Of a DNA stretch of 64,000 bases, positions 19,683 to 28,501 are shown piece after piece (the stretch's first letter is position 1; each line of letters opens with the position of its first letter). The notes beneath the pieces are model-generated. The model was not told the DNA's origin, made no database searches, and worked only from the letters and a program-made list of their open reading frames with translations. The stretch is taken from contig NC_004369.1 of the NCBI RefSeq assembly GCF_000011305.1, positions 2,108,001-2,172,000 on the forward strand, in the 5' to 3' direction. The stretch comes from Corynebacterium efficiens YS-314. GTDB taxonomy: Bacteria > Actinomycetota > Actinomycetes > Mycobacteriales > Mycobacteriaceae. The translations under genes and the position numbers were made by a program.

Positions 19683-20222
19683 TCAGGAGGCCCTGGTCTG
19701 GCTTTTTCTCGTTTTCCTGCGGAAATCCATGACCTCATCCATGTGGGAAACTGTCCACTCGTAAACGCTCTGCAGCGGTTCGATGACCGACTCCCCCAGT
19801 TCTGTGAGCTCATAGTCCACCCGGGGCGGGATCTGATGATGGGAGGTGCGAGTGACCAGGCCATCCTCCACGAGGACACCGAGTCGCTGGGTGAGCACCT
19901 TGGGGGAGATGCCCTGCACCTTCTCCTTGATCTCCCCGTTGCGCAGGGGCCCGTCCTGGATGCTGAGGAGGATGAGCATCGCCCATTTGTCACCGATGGT
20001 GTCGAAGAGATCCCGGCTGAGACAGGACCTGTCGAAGGGATTCCAGGAGGGAATCCGGTTGTTGGCATCAACCCGTTCGAGGTCCCCGGCCCCTGCCGAC
20101 TTCCTGGTGACGGCCGGATCTGTGGCAGGTGTGACAACCAGCTTCACCGGCGCGGCGGCCGGAACCTGGTCGGAGCCGTGCGTGGGGGCAGCCGACTGCG
20201 GTGCCTCGTGGAGCAACCGCAT
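19683..20222 (-). CDS. HxlR-family transcriptional regulator
   Basis: 179 residues from the ATG at 20222, which has AGGAG seven bases upstream; TTG 20261 and ATG 20237 are in frame but less well placed. The winged helix occupies about residues 70-165: DLFDTIGDKWAMLILLSIQDGP, GISPKVLTQRLGVLVEDGLV and YELTELGESVIEPL are standard HxlR/DUF24 features. The CLSRDLF cysteine is near the position used for redox sensing in some HxlR proteins. The first 65 residues are Pro/Ala-rich and probably disordered, which is unusual for the family. It sits upstream of the ABC importer and may control it. Confidence 0.85.
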   Translation of the reverse strand: MRLLHEAPQSAAPTHGSDQVPAAAPVKLVVTPATDPAVTRKSAGAGDLERVDANNRIPSWNPFDRSCLSRDLFDTIGDKWAMLILLSIQDGPLRNGEIKEKVQGISPKVLTQRLGVLVEDGLVTRTSHHQIPPRVDYELTELGESVIEPLQSVYEWTVSHMDEVMDFRRKTRKSQTRAS

Positions 20223-20593
20223 TGTCTTACTCCTCATCCCTTTACTCTTCCTTACCTTCAAGTTCAGTCCGAATTAACCACAGAGTACCGAGATACCCCG
20301 AGGGGATCCCGTGGGCACCACTGGGTGCTGCCACTGTGACCAGACTGTTGGCTGACTCAATGTTCTACTTACTGCGTCGTGGGATGGGTCGGAACCGTTA
20401 CGGCCTCCCCGCTAGGAAAGTTCGCAGAATTCGCTGTGTGCTTGCTGCCGGGTTGTGGGGCAGGCACCCCGGGAGTGCATGGAGAGGAGGTCAACGGGGA
20501 GGTCTGTCGGGCCTGGGCGAGCGGTGGTCAACTATCGTGTCCACCCCACCTAGTAGGGTGGTGACCATTGATTCACACCGAAAGGACACCACT
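20223..20593. other. Divergent intergenic region, no gene seen
   Basis: 371 bases between the HxlR gene (minus) and the exonuclease gene (plus). TAGGGT at 20554-20559 could be the -10 box of the exonuclease gene with a leader of about 28 bases, and AAAGGA before GTG 20594 is its ribosome binding site. Nothing else recognisable. Confidence 0.5.
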
Positions 20594-22045
20594 GTGATCG
20601 CGGCACACGGCGCAACCATCGCCCTGGATGGCTCCACCCTCACCATCACCTATTCGCCCCTGTTGACGGCCCTGTCGCAGTCCGGGGATCACACCCGGAT
20701 CATTGATCTCACCTCGGTCACCGGGGTGGAGGTCACCCCACCCGATGCCCTGTCCTGCGGTGCGGTGGAACTCACCGGTGACACCCCCACCGTGATCACC
20801 TTCTCCCCCAATCAGACACAACAGGCGCAGGCTCTGGCCACCGATGTCACCACCATTCTCCGCGGCGGGACCCCCACCGCTCTCGCCGGTGGTGGGCCAG
20901 CAACCCCGGAACCAGCCACTGTTGACGGGTTTGATTTCGTCGCCTTTGATGTGGAGACCGCCAACGATGACTGGGGATCGATCTGCCAGATCGGCCTGGT
21001 GCGCTATGAAAACGGGGTGGAGGTGGATTCGACCTCCTGGTTCTGCACCCCTCCCGAACCACTGAACTTCTTCGAGCCGGCCAATATCGCCATCCACGGC
21101 ATCACCGCCGAACAGGTGGCGGGCGAACCCGCCTTCGCCGAGGTGCTCCCGAAGATGGTGGACTTCGTCGGTGACCTCCCCCTGGTCGCCCACAATGCCC
21201 AGTTCGATTTCACCGCGATCTCCCGGGCCTGTGCCGCAGCCGGCATCGAGGCTCCCGTGTTCAATTTCGGCTGCTCGCTGGCGTTGTCACGGTCCTCCCG
21301 GTTGAAGTTCCACAACCACCGTCTGCCCACCGTCGCCCAGGCCCTCGGGGTGGAGCTGCGCAAACACCACGATGCCACCGAGGATGCCCGTGCCTGCGCC
21401 GGCATCACCATCGAGCTGGCCCGCCGTCAGAATCACCAGGGCGGGTTCATCGACTTCATCCATAGTCAGGGCTTCACCCTCGGTTCCCTGGACACCGAGC
21501 GCGTCTACCCCGTCCTCCGTGACCGGTCCGGCGCCAACGTGGCGGTCCAGCGACGTCGACTGGGCCTGGACACCCGGGTGGCGGGCGCACCAACCAGCCC
21601 GGCCAGCCCGGCCAGCCCGGGCCCTGTTGCCACCGGCGGGAGGGAAGGCGGTCAGGCGTCGCAAAGCATCCCCCAGCAACCGGCAGCCAGGGAGAAACCG
21701 CGGGGTCGTGCGCCGTGGGACAAGGTGTCCACACCGGAGGTCATTCCCGATCCCAATCCGGATGCCGACCCGAACGGCCTGCTGTTCGGTCAGAATGTCA
21801 CCCTCACCGGCGATTTTGAGCCCTATGAAAAGGGTGCGCTGTGGCAGCGCATCGCCGACCAGGGCGGACAGGTGGGCAAGAATGTGACCAGGAAGACCAC
21901 CATCCTGGTCGCTGGCCCGTGGGCCACCATCACCAGTAAGCAGAAACGCGCCGAGGAGTTGAAGGAGAAGGGCCAGGACATCCAGATCTGGGATGACAAA
22001 CAGCTCTTCGCAGCCCTCGGGCTGGATGAACAACCCCCCTTCTAA
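20594..22045 (+). CDS. DEDDh 3'-5' exonuclease with N-terminal PH-like and C-terminal BRCT domains
   Basis: 483 residues from GTG 20594, chosen because AAAGGA lies seven bases upstream; longer frames lack any site. Residues 1-100 look like a small beta-rich domain reminiscent of bacterial PH-like modules (RIIDLTSVTGVEVTPP). Residues 110-285 are a DnaQ-type exonuclease: FVAFDVETAN (Exo I), LVAHNAQFDFTAISR (Exo II) and HHDATEDARA (Exo III, His and Asp). After a Pro/Ala linker, residues 400-480 form a BRCT domain (GQNVTLTGDFEP, NVTRKTTILVAG). The exonuclease plus BRCT pairing resembles proofreading/repair proteins of actinobacteria. DNA or RNA substrate unknown. Confidence 0.88.
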   Translation: MIAAHGATIALDGSTLTITYSPLLTALSQSGDHTRIIDLTSVTGVEVTPPDALSCGAVELTGDTPTVITFSPNQTQQAQALATDVTTILRGGTPTALAGGGPATPEPATVDGFDFVAFDVETANDDWGSICQIGLVRYENGVEVDSTSWFCTPPEPLNFFEPANIAIHGITAEQVAGEPAFAEVLPKMVDFVGDLPLVAHNAQFDFTAISRACAAAGIEAPVFNFGCSLALSRSSRLKFHNHRLPTVAQALGVELRKHHDATEDARACAGITIELARRQNHQGGFIDFIHSQGFTLGSLDTERVYPVLRDRSGANVAVQRRRLGLDTRVAGAPTSPASPASPGPVATGGREGGQASQSIPQQPAAREKPRGRAPWDKVSTPEVIPDPNPDADPNGLLFGQNVTLTGDFEPYEKGALWQRIADQGGQVGKNVTRKTTILVAGPWATITSKQKRAEELKEKGQDIQIWDDKQLFAALGLDEQPPF

Positions 22046-22149
22046 TCCCTACCCCGCCCCTCGGGAACCAAACCGGGTCCAAGAGCAGTCAAACCCTGAC
22101 ACAGACGTTCACACACGGGTTGAAGGCCCGAGGACACCCAGGGGGATAG

Positions 22150-22848
22150 ATGCTCGCCACCGCTACGACACCGGTGCACCCGGTGACCCACACACTGCCC
22201 ATGGCCGCCACCATCCAACCGCGGCTCCACCACCGGGCGTGGCGGGAACGGGTGAGGTTCAGCAATGACGGGTTCTGCGACAGCCCCGCCAGCATCAGCC
22301 TCTCCCGTTCCCTGACCCTGGGGCTGGTGGCCGGGGACACCACGCTCAGCTACCGGGGGCTCGCCGAACTCGGCCTGGGCATCCGCCAGGCATGGGATCT
22401 GGCCGCGGACAACCTCGTGAGGGCCGCCCGCCGCCCCGAGGGCACGCGCTTCTACCTGCGTGATGCGGTCCACACCGGGCTTATCGACGCCCCACCGACC
22501 ACCCCCGACGGTGGTGCCGGGATGACCGCTGTGCAGGTGAAGGTGCCCGGCGCGCCGGTGACCTCCTGGTTGGCGCATCCCCGGACCTTCACCATCCTCC
22601 ACCGGCACCTGCAGAGCCGGCTGGGACGTGATCTCATCTATCTCGCCCCATTGCCCGACCTGCTCATCGCCTGCGTGACCCCTGATCCCACCGGCACCGG
22701 GCAGGAGATCGCCAGGCTGATCGCCGGCAGGTTACCGGAGGCCCGGATCCCGGGGGAGCACTATATCTGCGCAACTGCCCTGATCTACCGCCTCGGTTTC
22801 CCTGCCGTGGTCGGTGGCAGCGGTTCCGGTCCCGAGCCCGGGAGCTGA
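22150..22848 (+). CDS. Hypothetical protein, 232 residues
   Basis: No family recognised. The frame starts at ATG 22150 with GGGGGA just before it, 104 bases after the exonuclease gene. Composition is soluble, rich in Arg, Leu and Pro, with no signal peptide or membrane helix. Notable stretches are SLSRSLTLGLVAGDTTLSYRG, the paired Trp motif RQAWDLAADNL, and a C-terminal half (TSWLAHPRTFTILHRHL, RDLIYLAPLPDLLIACV) that alternates strands and helices. Codon use is like its neighbours, so I believe it is a real gene. Function cannot be guessed. Confidence 0.7.
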   Translation: MLATATTPVHPVTHTLPMAATIQPRLHHRAWRERVRFSNDGFCDSPASISLSRSLTLGLVAGDTTLSYRGLAELGLGIRQAWDLAADNLVRAARRPEGTRFYLRDAVHTGLIDAPPTTPDGGAGMTAVQVKVPGAPVTSWLAHPRTFTILHRHLQSRLGRDLIYLAPLPDLLIACVTPDPTGTGQEIARLIAGRLPEARIPGEHYICATALIYRLGFPAVVGGSGSGPEPGS

Positions 22849-22918
22849 TTCCGTCCCCCGGCGCAGACAAACCGACACCGGGACCGGGTTGTCATTAGTA
22901 TCGGGTAACGATATTCGA

Positions 22919-22954
22919 CCAGCAGTGTGTTTACAGCCAGCAGTGTGTTTACAG
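22919..22954 (+). repeat. Perfect 18-base tandem duplication before treY
   Basis: CCAGCAGTGTGTTTACAG occurs twice without a gap (22919-22936, 22937-22954), directly upstream of the GGAGGA ribosome binding site. It lies in the presumed 5' leader; a TTGTCA/TATTCG pair at 22889-22917 could be the promoter. Confidence 0.9.
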
Positions 22955-22964
22955 GAGGAACCCC

Positions 22965-25406
22965 ATGGCACGTCCGATCAGCGCCACCTACCGACTTCAA
23001 CTCCGCGGACCACAGGCAGATGAATCAGGACGGTCCTTCGGTTTCGCCGAGGCGAAGGCGATTCTGCCGTATCTGAAGAAACTCGGGGTCAGCCACCTGT
23101 ACCTCTCCCCGATCCTGACCTCCATGCCGGATTCCAATCACGGTTATGATGTCATCGACCCGACCACCATTAATGGGGAACTCGGCGGAATGGAGGGGTT
23201 CCGGGCACTGGCGGAGGCCACCCACGAATACGGCATGGGCATCATCATCGACATCGTGCCCAACCACCTGGGTATCGCGGAGCCCTACCGTAACAAATGG
23301 TGGTGGGATGTGCTCAAACACGGGCAGGAGTCCGAGTTCGAATATTATTTCGACATCGACTGGCATGAGGACAACGGTTCCGGGGGCAAGCTCGGCATCC
23401 CGATCCTGGGTGCGGAGGGCGACACCGACAAGCTGGAACTGGATGAGGTCAATGATGAGAAGGTGCTGCGTTACTACGAGCACATCTTCCCCATCGCACC
23501 CGGCACCGGGGACGGCACCGTCGAGGAGGTCTACGAACGGCAGCACTACCGCCTGAACTACTGGCGTGACGGGGTGATCAACTACCGTCGCTTCTTCTCC
23601 GTGAACACCCTCGCAGGTGTTCGCCAGGAGGATGCGATGGTGTTTGAGCACACCCACCGTGTCCTGCGTGAGCTGGTCGCCGAGGATCTCATCGACGGTG
23701 TCCGCGTGGACCACCCTGACGGCCTGTCCGACCCCTTCGGTTATCTCCACCGCCTGCGGGAGGTGGTGGGGCCGGACCGCTGGCTGATCATCGAGAAGAT
23801 CCTGGGTGTGGAGGAACCCCTCGACCCCCGCCTGTCGGTGGACGGCACCACCGGATATGACGCCCTACGCGAACTCGACGGGGTGTTCATCTCCCGGGAG
23901 GCAGAGGACAACTTCTCCATGCTCGCCCTGCAGAAGACCGGATCCACCTGGGATGAGGTGGCCCTGCACTCCACCGAGGTCGCCCTGAAGAGGGAGATCG
24001 CCCAGACCGAGCTGCACGCCGAGATCCGCCGCCTGGCCCGTGCCATGCGACGCGACAACTTCTCCACCGCGGGCACCAATGTGACCGAGGAGAAACTCCA
24101 CGAGACCATCGAGGAACTCATCGCCGAGATGCCCGTCTACCGTGCGGACTACATCTCACTGTCACGCACCACCGCGACAATCATCGCGGACATGTCCCGG
24201 CGCTTCCCCTCCCGTCGGGATGCCCTGGACCTCATCGCCGCGGCCCTACTGGGCAACGGTGAGGCGAAGATCCGGTTCGCCCAGGTCTGTGGTGCCGTCA
24301 TGGCCAAGGGTGTGGAGGACACCACCTTCTACCGGGCATCCCGTCTGGTGGCGCTGCAGGAGGTGGGGGGAGCGCCGGGGCGTTTCGGTGTCTCCGCGGC
24401 CGAGTTCCATCTGCTGCAGGAGGAGCGCAGCATGCTGTGGCCCCGTGCCATGACCACGCTGTCCACCCATGACACCAAGCGTGGTGAGGATGTCCGAGCC
24501 CGCATCATCGAGCTCACCGAGGACCCCTCGGAGTTCTCCGAGCTGGTCAACCGGGTCAGCGCCATCCTGCCGGCACCGGATGGTTCCACCGGGTTCTTCC
24601 TCTTCCAGAACCTGCTGGGGGTCTGGCCGACGGACGGGGTGATCACCGAATCGTTGCGCACCCGGTTCCACGACTACGCTCAGAAGGCCGTGCGTGAAGC
24701 CTCGGTGAAGACCACCTGGGTGGATCCGAATGAGGGGTTCGAATCCGCCCTCGCGGACTGGATTGATGCCTTGTTCGACGGCCCGGCCACCTCCATGATC
24801 ACCGAGTTCGTCGCCCGTCTGCACCGCGGTGCCGTCCAGATATCCCTGGGTAGGAAGATGCTGCAACTGGTCGGGGCGGGCATCCCGGACACCTATCAGG
24901 GTGCCGAGTTCTTCGAGGATTCCCTCGTGGATCCCGACAACCGCCGGTTCGTCGATTACACCGCCCGTTCCCAGGCCCTCGACCAGTTGGAGGACTGGAA
25001 CTGGTCCGAGGTGTCACAGCCTGGTTATGCCCACCTGGAGGAGCATTTCAACCTGGCCAAGATCGCCGTGGTCAAGCATGCCCACGCGGTACGCCAGGAA
25101 TACCCCGCCTGTTTCGTCGGCGGTGACCACCAGGCGGTATTCGCCCAGGGTCGTGGGGAGGCACACATCGTCGGTATCGCCCGTGGCACGGACCGCCAGC
25201 ACCTGAGCATCATCGGCCTGGCGGTGCGCAGGCCGTTGATCCTCGAGAAGACCGGTGGCTGGTTCGACACCACCGTCACCCTGCCGGCCGGACGCTGGCG
25301 CGATCGTCTCACCGACCGTACCTACAGCGGCATGGTCCCCGCCGAGGAGATTTTCGCGGATCTGCCGACCGCTCTGCTGGTGCTGCAGCCGGAAACCGAG
25401 ATCTAG
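22965..25406 (+). CDS. treY: Maltooligosyl trehalose synthase TreY
   Basis: GH13 intramolecular transglucosidase, 813 residues, turning the reducing end of maltooligosaccharides into an alpha,alpha-1,1 bond. The N-terminal ISATYRLQLR is the usual TreY opening. Barrel motifs are IVPNHLGI, DGVRVDHPDGL with the nucleophile Asp, LIIEKILGVEE with the acid/base Glu, and TLSTHDTKRGED. GGAGGA lies six bases before the ATG. TreZ, which then releases trehalose, is 4 kb downstream on the same strand. GlgX upstream supplies linear dextrins. A cytosolic enzyme; no signal peptide. Confidence 0.96.
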   Translation: MARPISATYRLQLRGPQADESGRSFGFAEAKAILPYLKKLGVSHLYLSPILTSMPDSNHGYDVIDPTTINGELGGMEGFRALAEATHEYGMGIIIDIVPNHLGIAEPYRNKWWWDVLKHGQESEFEYYFDIDWHEDNGSGGKLGIPILGAEGDTDKLELDEVNDEKVLRYYEHIFPIAPGTGDGTVEEVYERQHYRLNYWRDGVINYRRFFSVNTLAGVRQEDAMVFEHTHRVLRELVAEDLIDGVRVDHPDGLSDPFGYLHRLREVVGPDRWLIIEKILGVEEPLDPRLSVDGTTGYDALRELDGVFISREAEDNFSMLALQKTGSTWDEVALHSTEVALKREIAQTELHAEIRRLARAMRRDNFSTAGTNVTEEKLHETIEELIAEMPVYRADYISLSRTTATIIADMSRRFPSRRDALDLIAAALLGNGEAKIRFAQVCGAVMAKGVEDTTFYRASRLVALQEVGGAPGRFGVSAAEFHLLQEERSMLWPRAMTTLSTHDTKRGEDVRARIIELTEDPSEFSELVNRVSAILPAPDGSTGFFLFQNLLGVWPTDGVITESLRTRFHDYAQKAVREASVKTTWVDPNEGFESALADWIDALFDGPATSMITEFVARLHRGAVQISLGRKMLQLVGAGIPDTYQGAEFFEDSLVDPDNRRFVDYTARSQALDQLEDWNWSEVSQPGYAHLEEHFNLAKIAVVKHAHAVRQEYPACFVGGDHQAVFAQGRGEAHIVGIARGTDRQHLSIIGLAVRRPLILEKTGGWFDTTVTLPAGRWRDRLTDRTYSGMVPAEEIFADLPTALLVLQPETEI

Positions 25407-25432
25407 CAGGGAATCCCCTGCGGGGCTTCCTG
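25407..25432 (+). terminator. Possible weak hairpin after treY
   Basis: CAGGGAATCCCC and GGGGCTTCCTG form an imperfect stem around a 3-base loop directly after the treY stop. No T run; it could attenuate read-through into the alarmone synthetase gene. Confidence 0.35.
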
Positions 25433-25487
25433 TACCTGCGCCATCTGTGGGAGGTCAGACCAGTGACGCCCACCGGTGGTGTCCGAC

Positions 25488-25493
25488 TACGCT
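25488..25493 (+). promoter_or_regulatory. -10 box of leaderless alarmone synthetase gene
   Basis: TACGCT eight bases before GTG 25502. The same hexamer recurs at 26641-26646 before the 43-residue ORF. Confidence 0.5.
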
Positions 25494-25501
25494 GGGTGGG
25501 C

Positions 25502-26590
25502 GTGACGCACGACAAGACACTGGCCAGGTTCGGAAGTTATTACCACGAGTTCCGCCGCTCCCACCCCGGGGTGGCCGAGGATTTCCACGCCGCCATCGAG
25601 GAGTTACTCACCGATGGTGGTGTCACCTACGACCGGGTGAGCACCCGGCTGAAGGAGTGGTCGAGTCTCAAGGCCAAGGCCCGGAAGAGGGGCCCGGACG
25701 GTGCCCTGCTCTACCCCGACCCACGGCGTGATATCCACGACATGATCGGGGTGCGCATCACCACCTACCACTCCACCGAGATCCCCGTGGCGCTGAAGGT
25801 ACTGCGGGATTCCTTCATCGTGCACAAGTCGGTGGACAAGGCCAAGGAGACCCGTATCTCCGGCGGATTCGGCTACGGGTCCCACCATCTCATCCTTGAG
25901 GTGGATGAAACCAACGAGGATCTCCAGGACTACGTGGGCCTGGTGTTCGAGGTTCAGGTGAGAACCGTGCTCCAGCACGCCTGGGCGGAGTTCGAGCATG
26001 ATATCCGCTACAAGCGCAGCGGGATCGCCACCGGTGCCGCGGATGGCACCAACGGCCAGCTCAACCCGGAGGTGGACCGCATGTTCACCCTGGCTGCGGG
26101 GCTGATCGAACTGGCGGATCAGCAGTTCGACCAGATCGCCGCGCTGAAGGAGACCAGACAAACCACCGATGAGACGGTGGAGATCACCGCGGAGACCCTG
26201 CCGGGGGTCCTGGCGATGCTCATCGGCAACCGGTTCCCACGGCCCAGATCCGAGACCTACCGGTTCCTGGAGGAGATCCTCACCGTCCACGGTGTCACCT
26301 CGGTGGGTGCGTTGCGGGAGCTGCTGGATGTCACCGACATCGAGTTGTTGTTGAAGGTCATGCGCTATCGTTTCCACCCCGGCCAGACCCGCATCATTGA
26401 TGATCTGCTGCTGAAGAAGTTCGGGCAGGCGCATATCGACGCCACCGCCCCGAAGGATGCGCAGCCACCCCAGACCAAACGTCGACGCCAGATGAAGCGG
26501 AAACTGGAGATGATGCAGCAGGCCCATATCGCAGAGCAACCCTCCCCTCTTTCCGCCGAGAGGAATACGGAGAGGGAACAGCAGCTATGA
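25502..26590 (+). CDS. relS: Small alarmone synthetase (RelA/SpoT synthetase domain only)
   Basis: 362 residues from GTG 25502, which follows a TACGCT -10 box (25488-25493) by eight bases; a GTG at 25463 is in frame but would lie upstream of that promoter. The pyrophosphokinase domain spans about residues 45-195: RRDIHDMIGVRITTY, GYGSHHLILEV and FEVQVRTVLQHAWAEFEHD with the catalytic acidic residues. No HD hydrolase, TGS or ACT domain is present, so it should make but not degrade (p)ppGpp. I recall a protein called RelS at this place in C. glutamicum. A basic C-terminus (TKRRRQMKRK) could bind RNA. Confidence 0.88.
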   Translation: MTHDKTLARFGSYYHEFRRSHPGVAEDFHAAIEELLTDGGVTYDRVSTRLKEWSSLKAKARKRGPDGALLYPDPRRDIHDMIGVRITTYHSTEIPVALKVLRDSFIVHKSVDKAKETRISGGFGYGSHHLILEVDETNEDLQDYVGLVFEVQVRTVLQHAWAEFEHDIRYKRSGIATGAADGTNGQLNPEVDRMFTLAAGLIELADQQFDQIAALKETRQTTDETVEITAETLPGVLAMLIGNRFPRPRSETYRFLEEILTVHGVTSVGALRELLDVTDIELLLKVMRYRFHPGQTRIIDDLLLKKFGQAHIDATAPKDAQPPQTKRRRQMKRKLEMMQQAHIAEQPSPLSAERNTEREQQL

Positions 26591-26688
26591 AACCCACCAC
26601 CCCGCGTGCGTCGATGGGCGGCATGCGATACTGCTCAGAGTACGCTGGACACCAAATACAAACCGCTTGAACCAAGGAGCTACTGACA

Positions 26689-26820
26689 ATGGGGTCATCC
26701 ATTCTGGACTTTCCGATGCTCGCCGATTTCCTGCACGTGTGGGGACTGAGTGTGGCCAATTTCCTGCGCCCGATGGGCATCGATTTCCCACCGGCTGACT
26801 GGAGCCTCGGGTCCATCTAG
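26689..26820 (+). CDS. 43-residue amphipathic small protein
   Basis: ATG 26689 to TAG 26820. AAGGAG lies nine bases upstream, a TACGCT -10 box at 26641-26646 gives a short leader, and a strong terminator follows 28 bases after the stop: a complete single-gene transcription unit. The peptide starts MGSSILDFPMLADFLHVWGL and continues SVANFLRPMGIDFPPADW; residues 4-28 make an amphipathic helix with Phe, Leu, Trp and Val on one face and no signal peptide. Size and character recall the tiny mycomembrane peptides (PorA, PorH, ProtX) of corynebacteria, but I see no sequence identity. It might equally be a membrane-active regulator or toxin. Confidence 0.75.
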   Translation: MGSSILDFPMLADFLHVWGLSVANFLRPMGIDFPPADWSLGSI

Positions 26821-26847
26821 GCGCACCCCATGCCCACATCCTGAAAG

Positions 26848-26878
26848 CGGGAACACCGTCCTCCGGTGTTCCCGTTTT
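26848..26878 (+). terminator. Rho-independent terminator
   Basis: Perfect 11-base stem CGGGAACACCG / CGGTGTTCCCG with loop TCCTC, followed by TTTTCT. It ends the transcript of the 43-residue ORF. Confidence 0.9.
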
Positions 26879-27031
26879 CTGTTCCGGTCTTCCCGCATCC
26901 CGGAATGATGGAGACCTGTTGCCCCCCCACCCCCTGAGCGGTGAAAATGGCCCGGGGAACATCTTTCCCCTAATATTGTTGATATATCCACAAGAGTATC
27001 CCGAGCACGCCCAGGAAAGGCCCCCTGACAC

Positions 27032-28096
27032 ATGACGCAACAAGCCCCCACCGCCAGGAAGATCACCTTCGGCATCGACACCTTCGGTGACACTGCCGTG
27101 GATCTTCAGGGCAATCCGGTCCCCCATGCCCAGACCCTGCGTGACATCATCGACCAGGCCGTACTCGCGGAGCAGGTCGGTGTTGATTTCATCGGTCTCG
27201 GTGAACACCACCGCGCCGACTACTCCATCTCCGCGCCGGACATCATGATGACCGCGGTCCTGGCCAAGACCGAACGGCTGAAGGTGACCTCCGCGGTGAC
27301 CGTGCTGTCCTCCGATGATCCGGTGCGCATCTTCGAACGTTGGTCCACCATGAATGCGATCTCCAACAACCGCGCGGAGATCACCCTGGGTCGCGGCTCC
27401 TTCATCGAATCCTTCCCGCTGTTCGGTTTCGATCTCCAGGACTATGAACTGCTGTTCAACGAACGCCTCGATCTCTTCCGCACCATCCTGGATGCGGACC
27501 GGGCGGGCAAGGGGGTCACCTGGTCCGGTAAGACCCGCTCCGCCCTGCAGGATCAGCACCTCTACCCCGCCACGGAAAAGGGCATCCAGGCCTGGGTCGC
27601 CGTCGGTGGCAGCCCGGAATCAGTCATCCGGGCTGCCAAGTACCGCTTCCCGCTGATGCTGGCCATCATCGGTGGCGCACCCTCCCGGTTCCGTCCCTAT
27701 GTGGAGCTGTACAAACGGGCCAACGAGCAGATGGGACTGCCACAGCTGCCCATCGGTGTCCACTCCCCCGGTTTCATCGCCGAGACCGATCAGGAGGCCT
27801 ATGACCTCTCCGTGGACAACTGGCTGCAGCTGCAGAACACCCTGGGACAGGAACGCGGTTGGGCACCGGCCAGTGCCCGCCAGTTCGACCACGAGGTCAG
27901 CCACGGATCCATGTACGTCGGCTCCCCCGAGACTGTCGCACAACGTATCGCGGACACTATCACCACACTCGACCTGGACCGTTTCACGCTCAAATATGTC
28001 AGCGGCCCGACCCCACACGAACACCTGATGCGCTGCATCGAGCTCTACGGCACCCGGGTGATCCCGCGGGTTCGGGAGATCCTCGCGGAACGCTAG
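27032..28096 (+). CDS. Luciferase-like FMN-dependent monooxygenase
   Basis: 354 residues of the bacterial luciferase-like fold. KITFGIDTFGD opens the barrel; FIGLGEHHRADYSISAPDIM, ITLGRGSFIESFPLFGFDL and AWVAVGGSPESVIRAAK are typical of the LLM class, and the C-terminal SPETVAQRIADTITTLDLDRFTLKY closes it. These enzymes use reduced flavin to oxidise varied substrates, so the substrate is open. The gene stands alone and its stop is two bases from the convergent S4-domain gene. Confidence 0.88.
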   Translation: MTQQAPTARKITFGIDTFGDTAVDLQGNPVPHAQTLRDIIDQAVLAEQVGVDFIGLGEHHRADYSISAPDIMMTAVLAKTERLKVTSAVTVLSSDDPVRIFERWSTMNAISNNRAEITLGRGSFIESFPLFGFDLQDYELLFNERLDLFRTILDADRAGKGVTWSGKTRSALQDQHLYPATEKGIQAWVAVGGSPESVIRAAKYRFPLMLAIIGGAPSRFRPYVELYKRANEQMGLPQLPIGVHSPGFIAETDQEAYDLSVDNWLQLQNTLGQERGWAPASARQFDHEVSHGSMYVGSPETVAQRIADTITTLDLDRFTLKYVSGPTPHEHLMRCIELYGTRVIPRVREILAER

Positions 28097-28098
28097 TC

Positions 28099-28485
28099 TT
28101 ACCCTGCGCCACCCCCGCGGAAACGGTCCATCTCGCGGCGCTCCTTCTTGGTGGGGCGCCCGGCACCGCGGTCCCGCCGGGGCACGGAGGCGAACACCTC
28201 CATCGGCGGGGGCGGTGGGGTGTGGTCGATATAGCAGGTCCGCGCGATGGGTGCACCCACCCGCTTGGCAATGGTGCGCAGCACCTCGACGTCGTATTCC
28301 CGGTGGTTGACCCACACACGCACCCGGTCACCCGGCACCACCTGCTGGGCAGGTTTGACCGCCTGGCCGTTGAGCTTCACATGCCCGGCGCGGCATGCGG
28401 TGGCCGCATCGGAGCGGGTCTTGTACAGACGCACTGCCCACACCCAGGCATCGATGCGGACCGGTTTTCCGTCCTGGTCACTCAT
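28099..28485 (-). CDS. S4-domain RNA-binding protein (Hsp15/HslR-like)
   Basis: 128 residues. An S4 fold occupies residues 8-70 (VRIDAWVWAVRLYKTRSDAA, AGHVKLNGQAVKP). The C-terminal half is Pro-rich then strongly basic (RRDRGAGRPTKKERREMDR), as in Hsp15 proteins that rescue stalled 50S subunits with attached nascent chains. The neighbouring small membrane protein and YigZ gene give no functional clue. Rescue of stalled ribosomes is inferred from the family. Confidence 0.88.
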   Translation of the reverse strand: MSDQDGKPVRIDAWVWAVRLYKTRSDAATACRAGHVKLNGQAVKPAQQVVPGDRVRVWVNHREYDVEVLRTIAKRVGAPIARTCYIDHTPPPPPMEVFASVPRRDRGAGRPTKKERREMDRFRGGGAG

Positions 28486-28501
28486 ATCTTTGGAGAAACC
28501 G

